Positions 1-7,259 of a stretch of DNA of 17,107 nucleotides are shown here, piece after piece; the first letter of the stretch is position 1, and every line of letters begins with the position of its first letter. The translations under genes were made by a program, and so were the position numbers. Origin of the DNA: Thiobacillus sp. (GTDB lineage Bacteria; Pseudomonadota; Gammaproteobacteria; Burkholderiales; Thiobacillaceae); the NCBI GenBank assembly GCA_020217265.1, contig JAIWOS010000170.1, forward strand, positions 1 to 17,107, in the 5' to 3' direction. The notes under the pieces are model-generated. The model was not told the origin of the DNA. It ran no database searches and saw nothing but the letters and a program-made list of their open reading frames with translations.

Positions 1-1114
1 CGCGATGGCGGCCGCGGTCGAAGCGCACTGGCCGGCGACCGCCCCGCTGTCGGGCCTGGTCGTCACCCGCTACCGGCACAGCCTGCCGACCCGGCGCATC
101 GAGGTCGTCGAAGCCAGCCACCCGCTGCCGGACGGCCGCGGCGAGGCGGCCGCGCTACGCATGCTGGCGATGGCCGGCGAGCTCGGCGAAGACGATCTGC
201 TGCTGGCGCTGATCTCCGGCGGCGGCTCCAGCCTGCTCGCCGCCCCGGTCGACGGCGTGAGCCTGAAGGAGCTGCGTCAGGTGACCAAGGCATTGCTCGG
301 TGCCGGCGCAACCATCCAGGAGATCAACACCGTGCGCAAGCACCTCACGCGGCTGTCGGGGGGGCAGCTCGCACGCGCAGCCAGCGGGGCCCGCGTGCTT
401 GCGCTCATTATTTCCGACGTCGTCGGCGACGATCCCGCGTTCATCGCGTCGGGGCCCTGCGCGCCCGATTCCACGGGCTGCGCGGATGCGCTGACGGTGC
501 TGGACCGCTTCGGCATCGCGCCGCCCGCGAGCGTGCGGCTACATCTCGAACGCCATCTCGGCGTCGACGACACGGCCAAGCCCGGCGAAGCCGGCTTCGC
601 GCGCACCGAAAACCGCATCATCGCCAGCGCGCGCGCGAGCCTGGATGCGGCCGCCCGCCATTTCGAACAGCACGGCATCCCCTCACTGGTGCTGTCGGAT
701 TGCGTCTCCGGCAATGCACAGGCCGCAGCGGTACAGCACGCCGCGCTTGCGCGTGCCATCGCCCGGCGGCCGTTCGCGCTCATCTCGGGTGGCGAAACCA
801 CGGTCACGCTGCGCCCCCGGCATGGACGCGGCGGCCGCAACGCGGAATTCCTGCTCGCGCTGGCGTGCGCGCTGGGCGATGCGGGCTCCTGGGCAATTGC
901 GTGCGATACCGACGGCATCGACGGCAGCGAAGACAACGCAGGTGCGCTGCTCACACCGGATGCGCTCGCCCGCGCCCGCGCCCGCGGCGTGGATGCGGCC
1001 GCCCATCTCGCCAGCCAAGACAGCTACGGTTTTTTCGCCGCGCTCGATGATCTCGTCGTCACTGGCCCCACCCGCACCAACGTCAACGACTATCGTGCGT
1101 TGCTGCTAGTTTAG
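1..1114 (+). CDS. Glycerate 2-kinase, MOFRL/GckA-TtuD family (5' end cut off by window edge)
   Basis: Probably phosphorylates D-glycerate to 2-phosphoglycerate with ATP, feeding glycerate into lower glycolysis; homologues are often mislabelled hydroxypyruvate reductase (TtuD). Visible from the ATG at 5 are 369 residues: a glycine-rich loop SGGGSSLLAAP at about 71-81, NTVRKHLTRLSGGQLA at 108-123, ISDVVGDDPAFIASGP at 136-151, and the C-terminal MOFRL domain with SGGETTV (261-267), GRGGRNAEFLLALA (274-287), DTDGIDGSEDNAGA (301-314) and TGPTRTNVNDYRALL (353-367). The family is usually about 420 residues and its N-terminal segment is missing here. The frame is open to base 2, so the ATG at 5 is probably internal and the true start lies left of the window. 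The gene converges on the DUF62 gene, overlapping it by 9 nt. Family assignment is firm; substrate is inferred. Confidence 0.88.
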   Translation, partial: AMAAAVEAHWPATAPLSGLVVTRYRHSLPTRRIEVVEASHPLPDGRGEAAALRMLAMAGELGEDDLLLALISGGGSSLLAAPVDGVSLKELRQVTKALLGAGATIQEINTVRKHLTRLSGGQLARAASGARVLALIISDVVGDDPAFIASGPCAPDSTGCADALTVLDRFGIAPPASVRLHLERHLGVDDTAKPGEAGFARTENRIIASARASLDAAARHFEQHGIPSLVLSDCVSGNAQAAAVQHAALARAIARRPFALISGGETTVTLRPRHGRGGRNAEFLLALACALGDAGSWAIACDTDGIDGSEDNAGALLTPDALARARARGVDAAAHLASQDSYGFFAALDDLVVTGPTRTNVNDYRALLLV

Positions 1115-1834
1115 GCGCTGCACGTCGACCGGATCGCCGACCTTCAGGCCATGCTTTTCCGCTGCGTTGCCGCGGTTGACCGCGAGTTCGAGCAGGCCCA
1201 CGCTGTTCATGAACCAGAAGCCCTCGCCGCGTCCGACAAAACCGAAACTGTCGCTGTGCTTGAACGCCACGCCGGCCGCGCTCACGCGCGCATTCGCCGG
1301 AACGCTGCGCACCCCGGTCCAGGCATTGCCGTAGTGGTCGACATAGATGACGCGCGCCAGGTCGCCCGGGTCGAATTCGACGGCAAGTTTGTCTAGCGGC
1401 GAGAGCTTGTCCGCGGGAAATTCGCCGCGCGCGATCGCGGCGGCGATGGGCGCGAACAGATCGCGGCCATGGAAGGTCGCTGACAGCGTTTCTGGCCGCC
1501 ACACGACACGCCAGATCTGCGTGTCTTTCGCGCGCGCAGCGAGCACCGACAGCAAGCCGTTGTCCGGCCCGACAAACCAGCGGCCGCCGGCGAGCACGAC
1601 TACCGCATCGCGCGGCGTGCCCACGCCGGGATCGACCACGGCAAGAAACACGGCCCCGGGCGGAAAACCCCCGGCGAATGCGGCCAGCAGGTGCGCGCCA
1701 GCGTGAGGATTGAAGTCGGGCGCCTCGTGCAGCAGATCGATCACCGGCTGCGCGGGAGCGAGTTCGGTGAGGCGCGCCTTGACCTGGCCGACGTAGGGGT
1801 CGCGGCTGCCGAAATCGGTGAAGAGGACAATCAT
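1106..1834 (-). CDS. SAM hydroxide adenosyltransferase (DUF62 / SAM hydrolase family)
   Basis: 242 residues. Characterised members of this family hydrolyse S-adenosylmethionine to adenosine and methionine using an activated water; related halogenases use chloride or fluoride instead. The family signature FTDFGSRDPYVGQVK is at 5-19. The expected Asp-Arg-His set is visible as D68 (VVDPGVG), R75 (TPRDAVV) and H122 (FHGRDLFAP), and the adenosine-side motif DHYGNAWTG is at 166-174. D-R-H favours the hydrolase over the halogenases. The start was chosen at MIVLFTDFG because the family begins there; the frame stays open upstream but would run through the rplQ terminator. The ribosome-binding site is weak (GGAT 5 nt before ATG). 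It sits downstream of the alpha-operon terminator with its own candidate promoter, and its last 9 nt overlap the opposing glycerate kinase gene. Physiological role unknown. Confidence 0.9.
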   Translation of the reverse strand: MIVLFTDFGSRDPYVGQVKARLTELAPAQPVIDLLHEAPDFNPHAGAHLLAAFAGGFPPGAVFLAVVDPGVGTPRDAVVVLAGGRWFVGPDNGLLSVLAARAKDTQIWRVVWRPETLSATFHGRDLFAPIAAAIARGEFPADKLSPLDKLAVEFDPGDLARVIYVDHYGNAWTGVRSVPANARVSAAGVAFKHSDSFGFVGRGEGFWFMNSVGLLELAVNRGNAAEKHGLKVGDPVDVQRLN

Positions 1835-1862
1835 GGCGCATCCGGCTCGTGACGAAGCCTCG

Positions 1863-1891
1863 ACTATGCCCGGCCGGGCGGCCATCGGCAA
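1863..1891 (-). promoter_or_regulatory. Candidate sigma70 promoter for the DUF62 gene
   Basis: On the minus strand, TTGCCG (1886-1891) and CATAGT (1863-1868) are separated by exactly 17 nt; each hexamer matches the consensus at 4 of 6 positions. It lies between the alpha-operon terminator and the DUF62 start, predicting a leader of about 20 nt. The spacer carries the perfect 12-nt palindrome GCCCGGCCGGGC (1868-1879). In GC-rich DNA a match of this quality can arise by chance, so it is only a candidate. Confidence 0.35.
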
Positions 1892-1909
1892 GCCGCTGGC
1901 ACAGTCATG

Positions 1910-1938
1910 AAAAAAGCCGGGCAAGCCCGGCTTTTTTT
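1910..1938 (-). terminator. Rho-independent terminator ending the alpha operon
   Basis: 14 nt after the rplQ stop. The arms GCCGGG and CCCGGC enclose a four-base loop (1916-1931), flanked by six A on one side and seven T on the other. The structure is symmetric, so it could work in both directions, but its evident use is to end the leftward rplQ transcript. It separates the ribosomal block from the DUF62 gene. Confidence 0.93.
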
Positions 1939-1952
1939 GAATGCGACGCGGT

Positions 1953-2339
1953 TTATTCGGCGTCCACCGCCTCGGCGGTTTCCGGACGATCGACCAGCTC
2001 GACCAATGCCATCGGCGCATTGTCACCCACGCGGAAACCATATTTCAGAATGCGCAGGTAACCCCCCGGACGCGTCTTGTAGCGCGGGCCGAGTTCGCCG
2101 AAAAGCTTGACGACCATTTCACGGTCGCGCAGGCGGTCGAACGCCAGGCGGTGATTGGCGAGCGTCGGCTCCTTGCCCAGGGTGATCAGCGGCTCGACGA
2201 AGCGGCGCAGTTCCTTCGCCTTTGGCAGCGTGGTCTTGATGACTTCATGACGCAGCAAGGAGTTGCTCATGTTGCGGAACATGGCCAAACGGTGGCTGGT
2301 CGTGCGATTGAGTTTGCGGTTGGACTGACGGTGACGCAT
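1953..2339 (-). CDS. rplQ: 50S ribosomal protein L17
   Basis: 128 residues. L17 binds 23S rRNA in the large subunit. It opens with the characteristic [20 protein letters not shown], followed by [20 protein letters not shown] (22-41) and the [20 protein letters not shown] segment (92-111), ending in an acidic tail (TAEAVDAE). The length is normal. The ATG follows AAAGGA at good distance. It is the last gene of the alpha operon, as in E. coli, 84 nt downstream of rpoA with structured sequence between them, and is followed directly by the strong terminator at 1910-1938. Confidence 0.98.
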   Translation of the reverse strand: MRHRQSNRKLNRTTSHRLAMFRNMSNSLLRHEVIKTTLPKAKELRRFVEPLITLGKEPTLANHRLAFDRLRDREMVVKLFGELGPRYKTRPGGYLRILKYGFRVGDNAPMALVELVDRPETAEAVDAE

Positions 2340-2374
2340 GGCATTTCCTTTCTACGGGTTTTATTCTTGGGCCA

Positions 2375-2394
2375 GGTCGCCTGCCAAGGCGACC
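2375..2394 (-). other. Hairpin in the rpoA-rplQ intergenic region
   Basis: Perfect 7-bp inverted repeat, GGTCGCC (2375-2381) and GGCGACC (2388-2394), with a 6-nt loop. It lies in the 84-nt gap between rpoA and rplQ, 35 nt before the rplQ ATG. No T-run follows on the minus strand, so it is not a standard terminator; RNA processing or differential expression of rplQ are possible roles. Confidence 0.5.
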
Positions 2395-2423
2395 CGCACT
2401 TTATAGTTGTGCTAAACAAAAAA

Positions 2424-3404
2424 TCAGGGCCGTTCGAGCCCGGCAGGCGGCCAGTTCTCCAGTTTCATCCCTAGCGACAGCCCCTTGGAAGCGAGCACGT
2501 CCTTGATTTCGTTGAGCGACTTGCGGCCCAGGTTGGGCGTGCGCAGGAGTTCGGTCTCGGAACGCTGGATCAGGTCGCCGATGAAGTAGATATTCTCGGC
2601 CTTCAGGCAATTGGCGGAGCGAACGGTCAGTTCGAGATCGTCGACCGGACGCAGCAGAAGCGGATCGACCTGCGGCGAGCGCGGCGATTCGGATTCGGCA
2701 GGCGTGCCTTCCAGATCGGCAAAAACTGAAAGCTGGTTCACCAGGATACGGGCCGCAGTCCGCACGGCCTCTTCCGGCTCAACCACACCGTTGGTTTCGA
2801 TGTCGATCACCAGGCGGTCGAGGTCGGTGCGCTGCTCGACGCGGGCGCTCTCGACCGAGTAGGCCACGCGGCGCACCGGGCTGAACGAGGCATCGACAAG
2901 AATCGAGCCGACGGCGCGGGTTTCGTCGGAAACCTTGCGTGCCGTAGCGGGCTGATAGCCGCGGCCGGCCTCGATCTTGATTTCCATGTCGAGCTTGCCG
3001 CCCTTGGTCAGGTGGGCAATGACATGATCCGGGTTCATCACTTCGATGTCGTGCCCAACTTCGATGTCACCAGCGGTGACAACGCCTTCGCCCGACTTCG
3101 AAACCTTGAGGACGGCTTCGGACTTGCCGTGCATCTTGAAGGCGATACCCTTCAGGTTCAGCAGGATATCGACGACGTCTTCCTGCACGCCCTCGATGGT
3201 CGAGTATTCATGGACGACACCGCTGATCGCGACTTCGGTCGGCGCATAGCCCACCATCGACGACAGCAGGATACGACGCAACGCATTGCCGAGCGTGTGG
3301 CCGTAACCGCGCTCGAAGGGTTCCATGATGACCTTGGCGTGCAGCGGGGAGGCACGATCGACCTCCACGATACGCGGCTTGAGAAATTCCGTGGCGCTTT
3401 GCAT
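2424..3404 (-). CDS. rpoA: DNA-directed RNA polymerase subunit alpha
   Basis: 326 residues, the usual proteobacterial size. The alpha dimer nucleates core polymerase assembly; the C-terminal domain binds UP-element DNA and activators. The N-terminal domain shows [19 protein letters not shown] (29-47), with the arginine pair used in assembly, and [13 protein letters not shown] (48-60). A linker rich in E, S and P (around 240-250) leads to the C-terminal domain [20 protein letters not shown] from about 253, where R262 matches E. coli R265, and on to [16 protein letters not shown] and [12 protein letters not shown]. The ATG follows AAGGA. It sits between rpsD (30 nt) and rplQ (84 nt), the standard alpha-operon order. 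The stop is followed on the transcript by a weak 4-bp stem and six T. Confidence 0.99.
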   Translation of the reverse strand: MQSATEFLKPRIVEVDRASPLHAKVIMEPFERGYGHTLGNALRRILLSSMVGYAPTEVAISGVVHEYSTIEGVQEDVVDILLNLKGIAFKMHGKSEAVLKVSKSGEGVVTAGDIEVGHDIEVMNPDHVIAHLTKGGKLDMEIKIEAGRGYQPATARKVSDETRAVGSILVDASFSPVRRVAYSVESARVEQRTDLDRLVIDIETNGVVEPEEAVRTAARILVNQLSVFADLEGTPAESESPRSPQVDPLLLRPVDDLELTVRSANCLKAENIYFIGDLIQRSETELLRTPNLGRKSLNEIKDVLASKGLSLGMKLENWPPAGLERP

Positions 3405-3434
3405 GGGATGCGTTTCCTTAAGTCTGGCTCAGGC

Positions 3435-4064
3435 TTACTTGGAGTACAGTTCGACGACCAGGGATTCGTTGATGGTCGAAGGCAGATCGGAACGCTGAGG
3501 CGCGGACTTGTAGGTGCCCTTGAGCGCCTTGGGGTCGACCTCGATCCACTCCGGGTAGCCACGCGCTGCAGTCGCCTCGGCCGCCGCCTTGATCCGCAGC
3601 TGAGCCTTGGCCTTGTCGACCACCTCGACCACGTCGCCGGCGCGCACCTGATACGACGGAATGTTGACGCGGCGGCCGTTCACCAGGATCCCGTTGTGGC
3701 GCACAACCTGGCGCGCCTCGGTGCGCGAAGCACCAAACCCCATGCGGTAGCACACCGAATCCAGGCGGGATTCCAGCAGCGACAGCAGATTTTCACCGGT
3801 CACGCCCTTGCTGCTGTCTGCCTTCTTGTAGATCAGGCGGAACTGGCCTTCCAGCACGCCATAGATGCGGCGGATCTTCTGCTTTTCACGCAACTGCACG
3901 CCGTAGCCGGACAGGCGCGCACCGCTCTTCTGGCCATGCTGGCCGGGCGCATACGCACGACGTTCGATGGCGCACTTGTCAGTGAAGCACTTCTCGCCTT
4001 TCAGGAAGAGCTTCTCGCCTTCGCGGCGGCACTGACGGCATTTGGGATCGAGATTACGAGCCAT
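3435..4064 (-). CDS. rpsD: 30S ribosomal protein S4 (four-cysteine form)
   Basis: 209 residues. S4 is a primary 16S rRNA binder that nucleates 30S assembly, and in E. coli it represses the alpha operon. The N-terminus carries a zinc-ribbon pattern C9-x2-C12-x13-C26-x4-C31 ([10 protein letters not shown] ... EKCFTDKC), followed by [18 protein letters not shown] and [15 protein letters not shown]. The S4 RNA-binding domain has [23 protein letters not shown] and [18 protein letters not shown], and the protein ends [13 protein letters not shown]. coli S4 lacks this cysteine set. Spacing is 15 nt from rpsK and 30 nt to rpoA. Zinc binding is inferred from the pattern only. Confidence 0.99.
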   Translation of the reverse strand: MARNLDPKCRQCRREGEKLFLKGEKCFTDKCAIERRAYAPGQHGQKSGARLSGYGVQLREKQKIRRIYGVLEGQFRLIYKKADSSKGVTGENLLSLLESRLDSVCYRMGFGASRTEARQVVRHNGILVNGRRVNIPSYQVRAGDVVEVVDKAKAQLRIKAAAEATAARGYPEWIEVDPKALKGTYKSAPQRSDLPSTINESLVVELYSK

Positions 4065-4079
4065 GATGATTCCCGAGAA

Positions 4080-4472
4080 TTAGATACGACGCTTTTTGGA
4101 GGGGCGGCAACCGTTGTGCGGAATCGGCGTGACATCCGAGATTGCGACGATCTTGAAGCCCAGCGCATTCAGCGCGCGCACCGTGGATTCACGACCGGGC
4201 CCCGGGCCCTTGATACGCACCTCGAGGTTCTTGACGCCATATTCCTGCGCCATCTTGCCCGCATTTTCGGCCGCGACCTGGGCTGCAAACGGGGTCGACT
4301 TGCGCGAACCCTTGAAGCCCGCCCCGCCTGCCGTCGCCCACGACAGGGCATTTCCCTGACGGTCGGTGATGGTCACGATGGTGTTGTTGAACGAAGCATG
4401 AATGTGCGCGATACCCTCGGCGACATTCTTCTTGACCTTTTTACGGACACGCGTAGCGGTTTTGGTTGCCAT
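4080..4472 (-). CDS. rpsK: 30S ribosomal protein S11
   Basis: 130 residues. S11 lies on the 30S platform near the mRNA exit path and contacts 16S rRNA with S18 and S21. Family blocks are visible: [20 protein letters not shown] (20-39), [20 protein letters not shown] (40-59), [29 protein letters not shown] (86-104) and the C-terminal [18 protein letters not shown]. Only 9 nt separate it from the rpsM stop, and AAGGG precedes the ATG. Length and order are standard for the alpha operon. Confidence 0.99.
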   Translation of the reverse strand: MATKTATRVRKKVKKNVAEGIAHIHASFNNTIVTITDRQGNALSWATAGGAGFKGSRKSTPFAAQVAAENAGKMAQEYGVKNLEVRIKGPGPGRESTVRALNALGFKIVAISDVTPIPHNGCRPSKKRRI

Positions 4473-4481
4473 GATTAACCC

Positions 4482-4838
4482 TTACTTTTTGATGGCCTTG
4501 CGCGGGCCCTTGCGGGTACGCGCGTTGGTGCGGGTGCGCTGACCACGCACGGGCAGGCCCTTGCGGTGACGGAAGCCGCGATAGCAGCCAAGGTCCATCA
4601 GACGCTTGATGTTCATGGTGATCTCGCGACGCAGGTCGCCTTCCACCGTGAATTTGGACACACCTTCGCGCAGGCGCTCCATTTCGGCCTCGGTCAGATC
4701 TTTGATCTTAGACGTCGGGGCGATGCCTGCCGCGTCACAGATCTTGCCGGACGTGGTCCGACCGATGCCGTAAATGGCGGTCAAGGCAATAACCGCGTGT
4801 TGATGATTCGGGATGTTTACCCCAGCAATACGAGCCAT
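4482..4838 (-). CDS. rpsM: 30S ribosomal protein S13
   Basis: 118 residues. S13 sits in the 30S head and bridges to L5 in the large subunit and to the P-site tRNA. The sequence shows [20 protein letters not shown], the helix-hairpin-helix-like [17 protein letters not shown] (23-39), the conserved [20 protein letters not shown] (80-99) and a basic tail [21 protein letters not shown] lies 8 nt before the ATG. It is the first gene of the alpha operon: a TATAAT element begins 28 nt upstream of the ATG, so the direct transcript would have a leader of only about 22 nt. Confidence 0.99.
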   Translation of the reverse strand: MARIAGVNIPNHQHAVIALTAIYGIGRTTSGKICDAAGIAPTSKIKDLTEAEMERLREGVSKFTVEGDLRREITMNIKRLMDLGCYRGFRHRKGLPVRGQRTRTNARTRKGPRKAIKK

Positions 4839-4866
4839 TCGCAGAGCTCCGAACGCAAAACAAAAA

Positions 4867-4895
4867 ATTATAACACGTCAACCCAATATTGGCTG
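4867..4895 (-). promoter_or_regulatory. Alpha-operon promoter (extended -10)
   Basis: The minus strand carries TGTTATAAT (4867-4875), a full-consensus TATAAT with the TGn extension. At 17-nt spacing the -35 position reads CAGCCA (4890-4895), a poor match, which extended -10 promoters tolerate. The position between rpmJ and rpsM is where E. coli has its alpha promoter. The predicted start is near 4860. Confidence 0.6.
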
Positions 4896-4897
4896 AC
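4877..4897. promoter_or_regulatory. Imperfect inverted repeat over the alpha promoter, possible operator
   Basis: A perfect 10-bp core CCAATATTGG (4883-4892) is flanked by GTCA (4877-4880) and TGAC (4894-4897), giving arms GTCAACCCAAT and ATTGGCTGAC that differ by one insertion. It covers the spacer and -35 position of the alpha promoter, starting 4 nt upstream of the -10 hexamer. An operator role is inferred from position and symmetry only. Confidence 0.35.
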
Positions 4898-4923
4898 TCG
4901 AATTCAATCTAGCCAGCGGCCGT

Positions 4924-5037
4924 TCACCCTTGGCGCTGCTTGTGGCGCGGGTCATCGCAAATTACACGAACCACGCCCTTACGGCGTACGATCTTGCATT
5001 TACGGCAAATTTTCTTCACAGAAGCCTGCACTCTCAT
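4924..5037 (-). CDS. rpmJ: 50S ribosomal protein L36
   Basis: A 37-residue protein starting [20 protein letters not shown] and ending [13 protein letters not shown]36 is a small zinc-binding protein of the 50S subunit. All four zinc ligands are present (C11, C14, C27, H32), so this is the zinc-dependent paralogue rather than the zinc-free form used under zinc starvation. GGAG lies 6 nt before the ATG. It is the last gene of the spc operon, 48 nt after infA and 85 nt before rpsM; there is no clear terminator after it, so readthrough into the alpha operon is likely. Confidence 0.98.
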   Translation of the reverse strand: MRVQASVKKICRKCKIVRRKGVVRVICDDPRHKQRQG

Positions 5038-5053
5038 GGTTTTCTCCATTCAC

Positions 5054-5073
5054 GCCAACACACATCAGTTGGC
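5054..5073 (-). other. Small hairpin between infA and rpmJ
   Basis: Arms GCCAAC (5054-5059) and GTTGGC (5068-5073) enclose an 8-nt loop in the 48-nt infA-rpmJ gap. The stem is 6 bp and no T-run follows. It may be a chance palindrome or a minor processing or translation element. Confidence 0.3.
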
Positions 5074-5085
5074 TAACAACATCAT

Positions 5086-5304
5086 TCACTTGGCGCGGAA
5101 CACAATCCGGCCCTTGGTCAGATCATAAGGGGTCAGTTCTACTGTCACCTTGTCTCCGGGCAGAATGCGGATGTAGTGCATGCGCATCTTTCCGGAGATA
5201 TGCCCCAGCAACACATGGCCGTTTTCAAGCTTGACTCGGAAAGTCGCATTGGGGAGGTTCTCCAGAACCTCACCCTGCATCTGAATCACATCTTCCTTCG
5301 ACAT
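5086..5304 (-). CDS. infA: Translation initiation factor IF-1
   Basis: 72 residues. IF-1 occupies the ribosomal A site during initiation and works with IF-2 and IF-3. It is a single S1/OB-fold domain with the family sequence [39 protein letters not shown] (22-41), [20 protein letters not shown] (43-62) and [10 protein letters not shown]. The ATG overlaps the secY stop as TGATG, with AGGA 5 nt upstream of the ATG, so translation is probably coupled to secY. Placement between secY and rpmJ is typical of betaproteobacteria but not of E. coli, where infA is elsewhere. Betaproteobacteria may carry a second infA copy; only this one is in the window. Confidence 0.99.
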   Translation of the reverse strand: MSKEDVIQMQGEVLENLPNATFRVKLENGHVLLGHISGKMRMHYIRILPGDKVTVELTPYDLTKGRIVFRAK

Positions 5305-6617
5305 CAGCGTCCTACCAGGCCGTTCTTGAAATTGGCTTTCTTCAAAAGGCCTTCATACTGGTGCGACATGACATACGCCTGAACCTGGGCCATGAAGTCC
5401 ATCGCCACCACCACAATGATCAGCAGCGAGGTGCCCCCGAAATAAAAAGGCACGTTCCACTTCAAAATCAGAAATTCCGGCAGCAGACATACAAGCGTGA
5501 TGTAGATCGCGCCCACCAGGGTCAGGCGCGTCAGTATCTTGTCGATATAACGCGCCGTCTGGTCGCCCGGGCGAATCCCGGGAACAAAGGCACCGCTTTT
5601 TTTCAAATTGTCGGCCGTATCCTTGGAGTTGAACACCAGCGCGGTATAGAAGAAACAGAAAAAAATGATCGCCAGCGCATAAAGCAGGACATATACAGGC
5701 TGCCCGGGCGACAAGGTCGCCGCGATGTCCTTCAGCCAGGTCATGCCGTCGCTGCTGCCAAACCAGCCAGCGAGCGTCGCCGGGAACAGAATGATGCTCG
5801 ACGCAAAGATCGGCGGGATGACACCAGCCATGTTTAACTTCAGCGGCAGGTGCGAGCTTTGCCCACCCACGACCATCTTGCCGACCTGACGCTTGGCGTA
5901 ATTCACCAGAATTTTGCGCTGACCACGTTCGACAAAGACTACCAGCGCGGTAACCAGCAGAACGGCAACGAATAGCATGAGCACCAGCGGAATCGAAAAG
6001 GCGCCAGTACGGGTCAGTTCTAGCGTCCCACCGATGGCATGCGGAAGACCGGCCGCGATGCCTGCGAAAATAATGATCGAAATGCCGTTACCCAGGCCGC
6101 GTTCAGTGATCTGTTCGCCGAGCCACATCAGGAACATCGTTCCCGCAGTCAAGGTAGCGACCGCTGTCAGACGAAAGACCAAACCGGGATCGAGCACGAG
6201 TCCCGCCTGTGCTTCCAGCGCGATCGCGATGCCGAGCGACTGAAACACCGCCAGCCCCAGCGTACCGTAGCGGGTGTACTGTGTGATCTTGCGTCGTCCG
6301 GCTTCGCCTTCCTTCTTGAGCGCTTCCAAATGCGGCGACACCGTGGTCATCAGCTGCACAATGATCGAAGCCGAGATGTACGGCATGATCCCCAGCGCAA
6401 AAACGCTGAAACGCGACAGCGCCCCCCCCGAGAACATGTTGAACATGCCCAAGATGCCGCCTTGCTGCGACTTGAACAACTGTTCGAGCACGACGGGATC
6501 GATGCCGGGAACCGGTATGAAGGTACCGATCCGGTATACGATCAGAGCGCCGAGCAGGAACATCAGGCGACGCTTGAGGTCGCCGAATTTGTTCAAGCCG
6601 GTTTTAGGAGTGGCCAA
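5304..6617 (-). CDS. secY: Preprotein translocase subunit SecY (TTG start)
   Basis: 437 residues. SecY is the channel of the SecYEG inner-membrane translocon that exports or inserts proteins. Ten hydrophobic segments are evident, the first at about 17-37 ([14 protein letters not shown]), followed by the plug region [17 protein letters not shown] (54-70), [19 protein letters not shown] (71-89), [10 protein letters not shown] (171-180), the cytoplasmic loop [17 protein letters not shown] (228-244) and the last segment [16 protein letters not shown] (393-408). The start codon is TTG at 6615-6617; AGGA lies 6 nt before it, the encoded [17 protein letters not shown] suits the family N-terminus, and no ATG lies closer than residue 19. 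The stop overlaps the infA start. rplO is 18 nt upstream. Confidence 0.98.
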   Translation of the reverse strand: MATPKTGLNKFGDLKRRLMFLLGALIVYRIGTFIPVPGIDPVVLEQLFKSQQGGILGMFNMFSGGALSRFSVFALGIMPYISASIIVQLMTTVSPHLEALKKEGEAGRRKITQYTRYGTLGLAVFQSLGIAIALEAQAGLVLDPGLVFRLTAVATLTAGTMFLMWLGEQITERGLGNGISIIIFAGIAAGLPHAIGGTLELTRTGAFSIPLVLMLFVAVLLVTALVVFVERGQRKILVNYAKRQVGKMVVGGQSSHLPLKLNMAGVIPPIFASSIILFPATLAGWFGSSDGMTWLKDIAATLSPGQPVYVLLYALAIIFFCFFYTALVFNSKDTADNLKKSGAFVPGIRPGDQTARYIDKILTRLTLVGAIYITLVCLLPEFLILKWNVPFYFGGTSLLIIVVVAMDFMAQVQAYVMSHQYEGLLKKANFKNGLVGR

Positions 6618-6635
6618 AGCGCGTCCTGCCCGAAA

Positions 6636-7070
6636 TTATTCCGCGACGCTGCCGCCGGCAGCCTCGATCGCAGCACGCGCACCCTTGGTCACTGCCACGC
6701 CAGACAGCTTGATCGCCTTGCCGATCTCCCCCGAAAGGTAGACCCGGGCGGCACGTACCGCGCCATTGACCACACCAGCCTGCTTGAGGACCAGCAGGTC
6801 GATCTGGTCAGTGCCGATGGCAGCCAGTTCGGACAGGCGCACGCGCGCTGTGTCGTCCTTGGTCAGCGAAACGAAACCACGTTTCGGCAGACGACGATGC
6901 ATGGGCATCTGACCACCCTCGAAGCCAACCTTGTGGAAGCCGCCTGCGCGGGACTTCTGCCCTTTGTGGCCACGACCAGCGGTCTTGCCGAGGCCGGAGC
7001 CGATGCCGCGCCCCACACGACGCTTGTCCTTCTTGGCGCCGTCAGCCGGCTTGATGTTATTCAGTTCCAT
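6636..7070 (-). CDS. rplO: 50S ribosomal protein L15
   Basis: 144 residues. L15 is a 23S rRNA-binding protein with a long basic N-terminal extension. It shows [20 protein letters not shown], the glycine-rich [21 protein letters not shown] segment (about 21-41), [24 protein letters not shown] (44-67) and a globular C-terminal part ending [15 protein letters not shown]. The ATG follows the rpmD stop with no gap, so its Shine-Dalgarno (GAGG) lies within the last codons of rpmD; coupling is likely. Length and order are standard for the spc operon. Confidence 0.99.
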   Translation of the reverse strand: MELNNIKPADGAKKDKRRVGRGIGSGLGKTAGRGHKGQKSRAGGFHKVGFEGGQMPMHRRLPKRGFVSLTKDDTARVRLSELAAIGTDQIDLLVLKQAGVVNGAVRAARVYLSGEIGKAIKLSGVAVTKGARAAIEAAGGSVAE

Positions 7071-7256
7071 TTAAGCCTCGCACTTCACCAGATAGGCAAC
7101 CTTGGTAATCATGCCGCGGTTAGCCGGCGTATCCAGCACTTCGACGGTATGGTTCAGACGACGCAGACCCAGCCCGCGCACGCAGGCGCGATGCGGCGCC
7201 TTGGTACCGATCAGGCTCTTGACCAGCGTCACCTTGATTTTCTTCTGTTCGCTCAT
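7071..7256 (-). CDS. rpmD: 50S ribosomal protein L30
   Basis: 61 residues. L30 is a small 50S protein with a beta-alpha-beta fold. Visible blocks are [20 protein letters not shown] (7-26), [20 protein letters not shown] (27-46) and [15 protein letters not shown]. The [19 protein letters not shown] stretch is the family hallmark. It lies 3 nt after rpsE, and its stop directly abuts the rplO ATG. Confidence 0.98.
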   Translation of the reverse strand: MSEQKKIKVTLVKSLIGTKAPHRACVRGLGLRRLNHTVEVLDTPANRGMITKVAYLVKCEA

Positions 7257-7259
7257 GAC

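Noticed and set aside
1835..2041. A 69-codon N-terminal extension of the DUF62 gene
   Set aside because: It would read through the alpha-operon terminator and into rplQ; the family begins at MIVLFTDFG.
3012..4478. A 488-codon open frame on the plus strand opposite rpoA, rpsD and rpsK
   Set aside because: Same shadow effect; it crosses gene borders on the other strand and shows no family motif.
4867..4881. TTGACG close to TATAAT upstream of rpsM as a classical -35/-10 pair
   Set aside because: The hexamers are only 3 nt apart, so they cannot act as a pair; the extended -10 explanation is kept instead.
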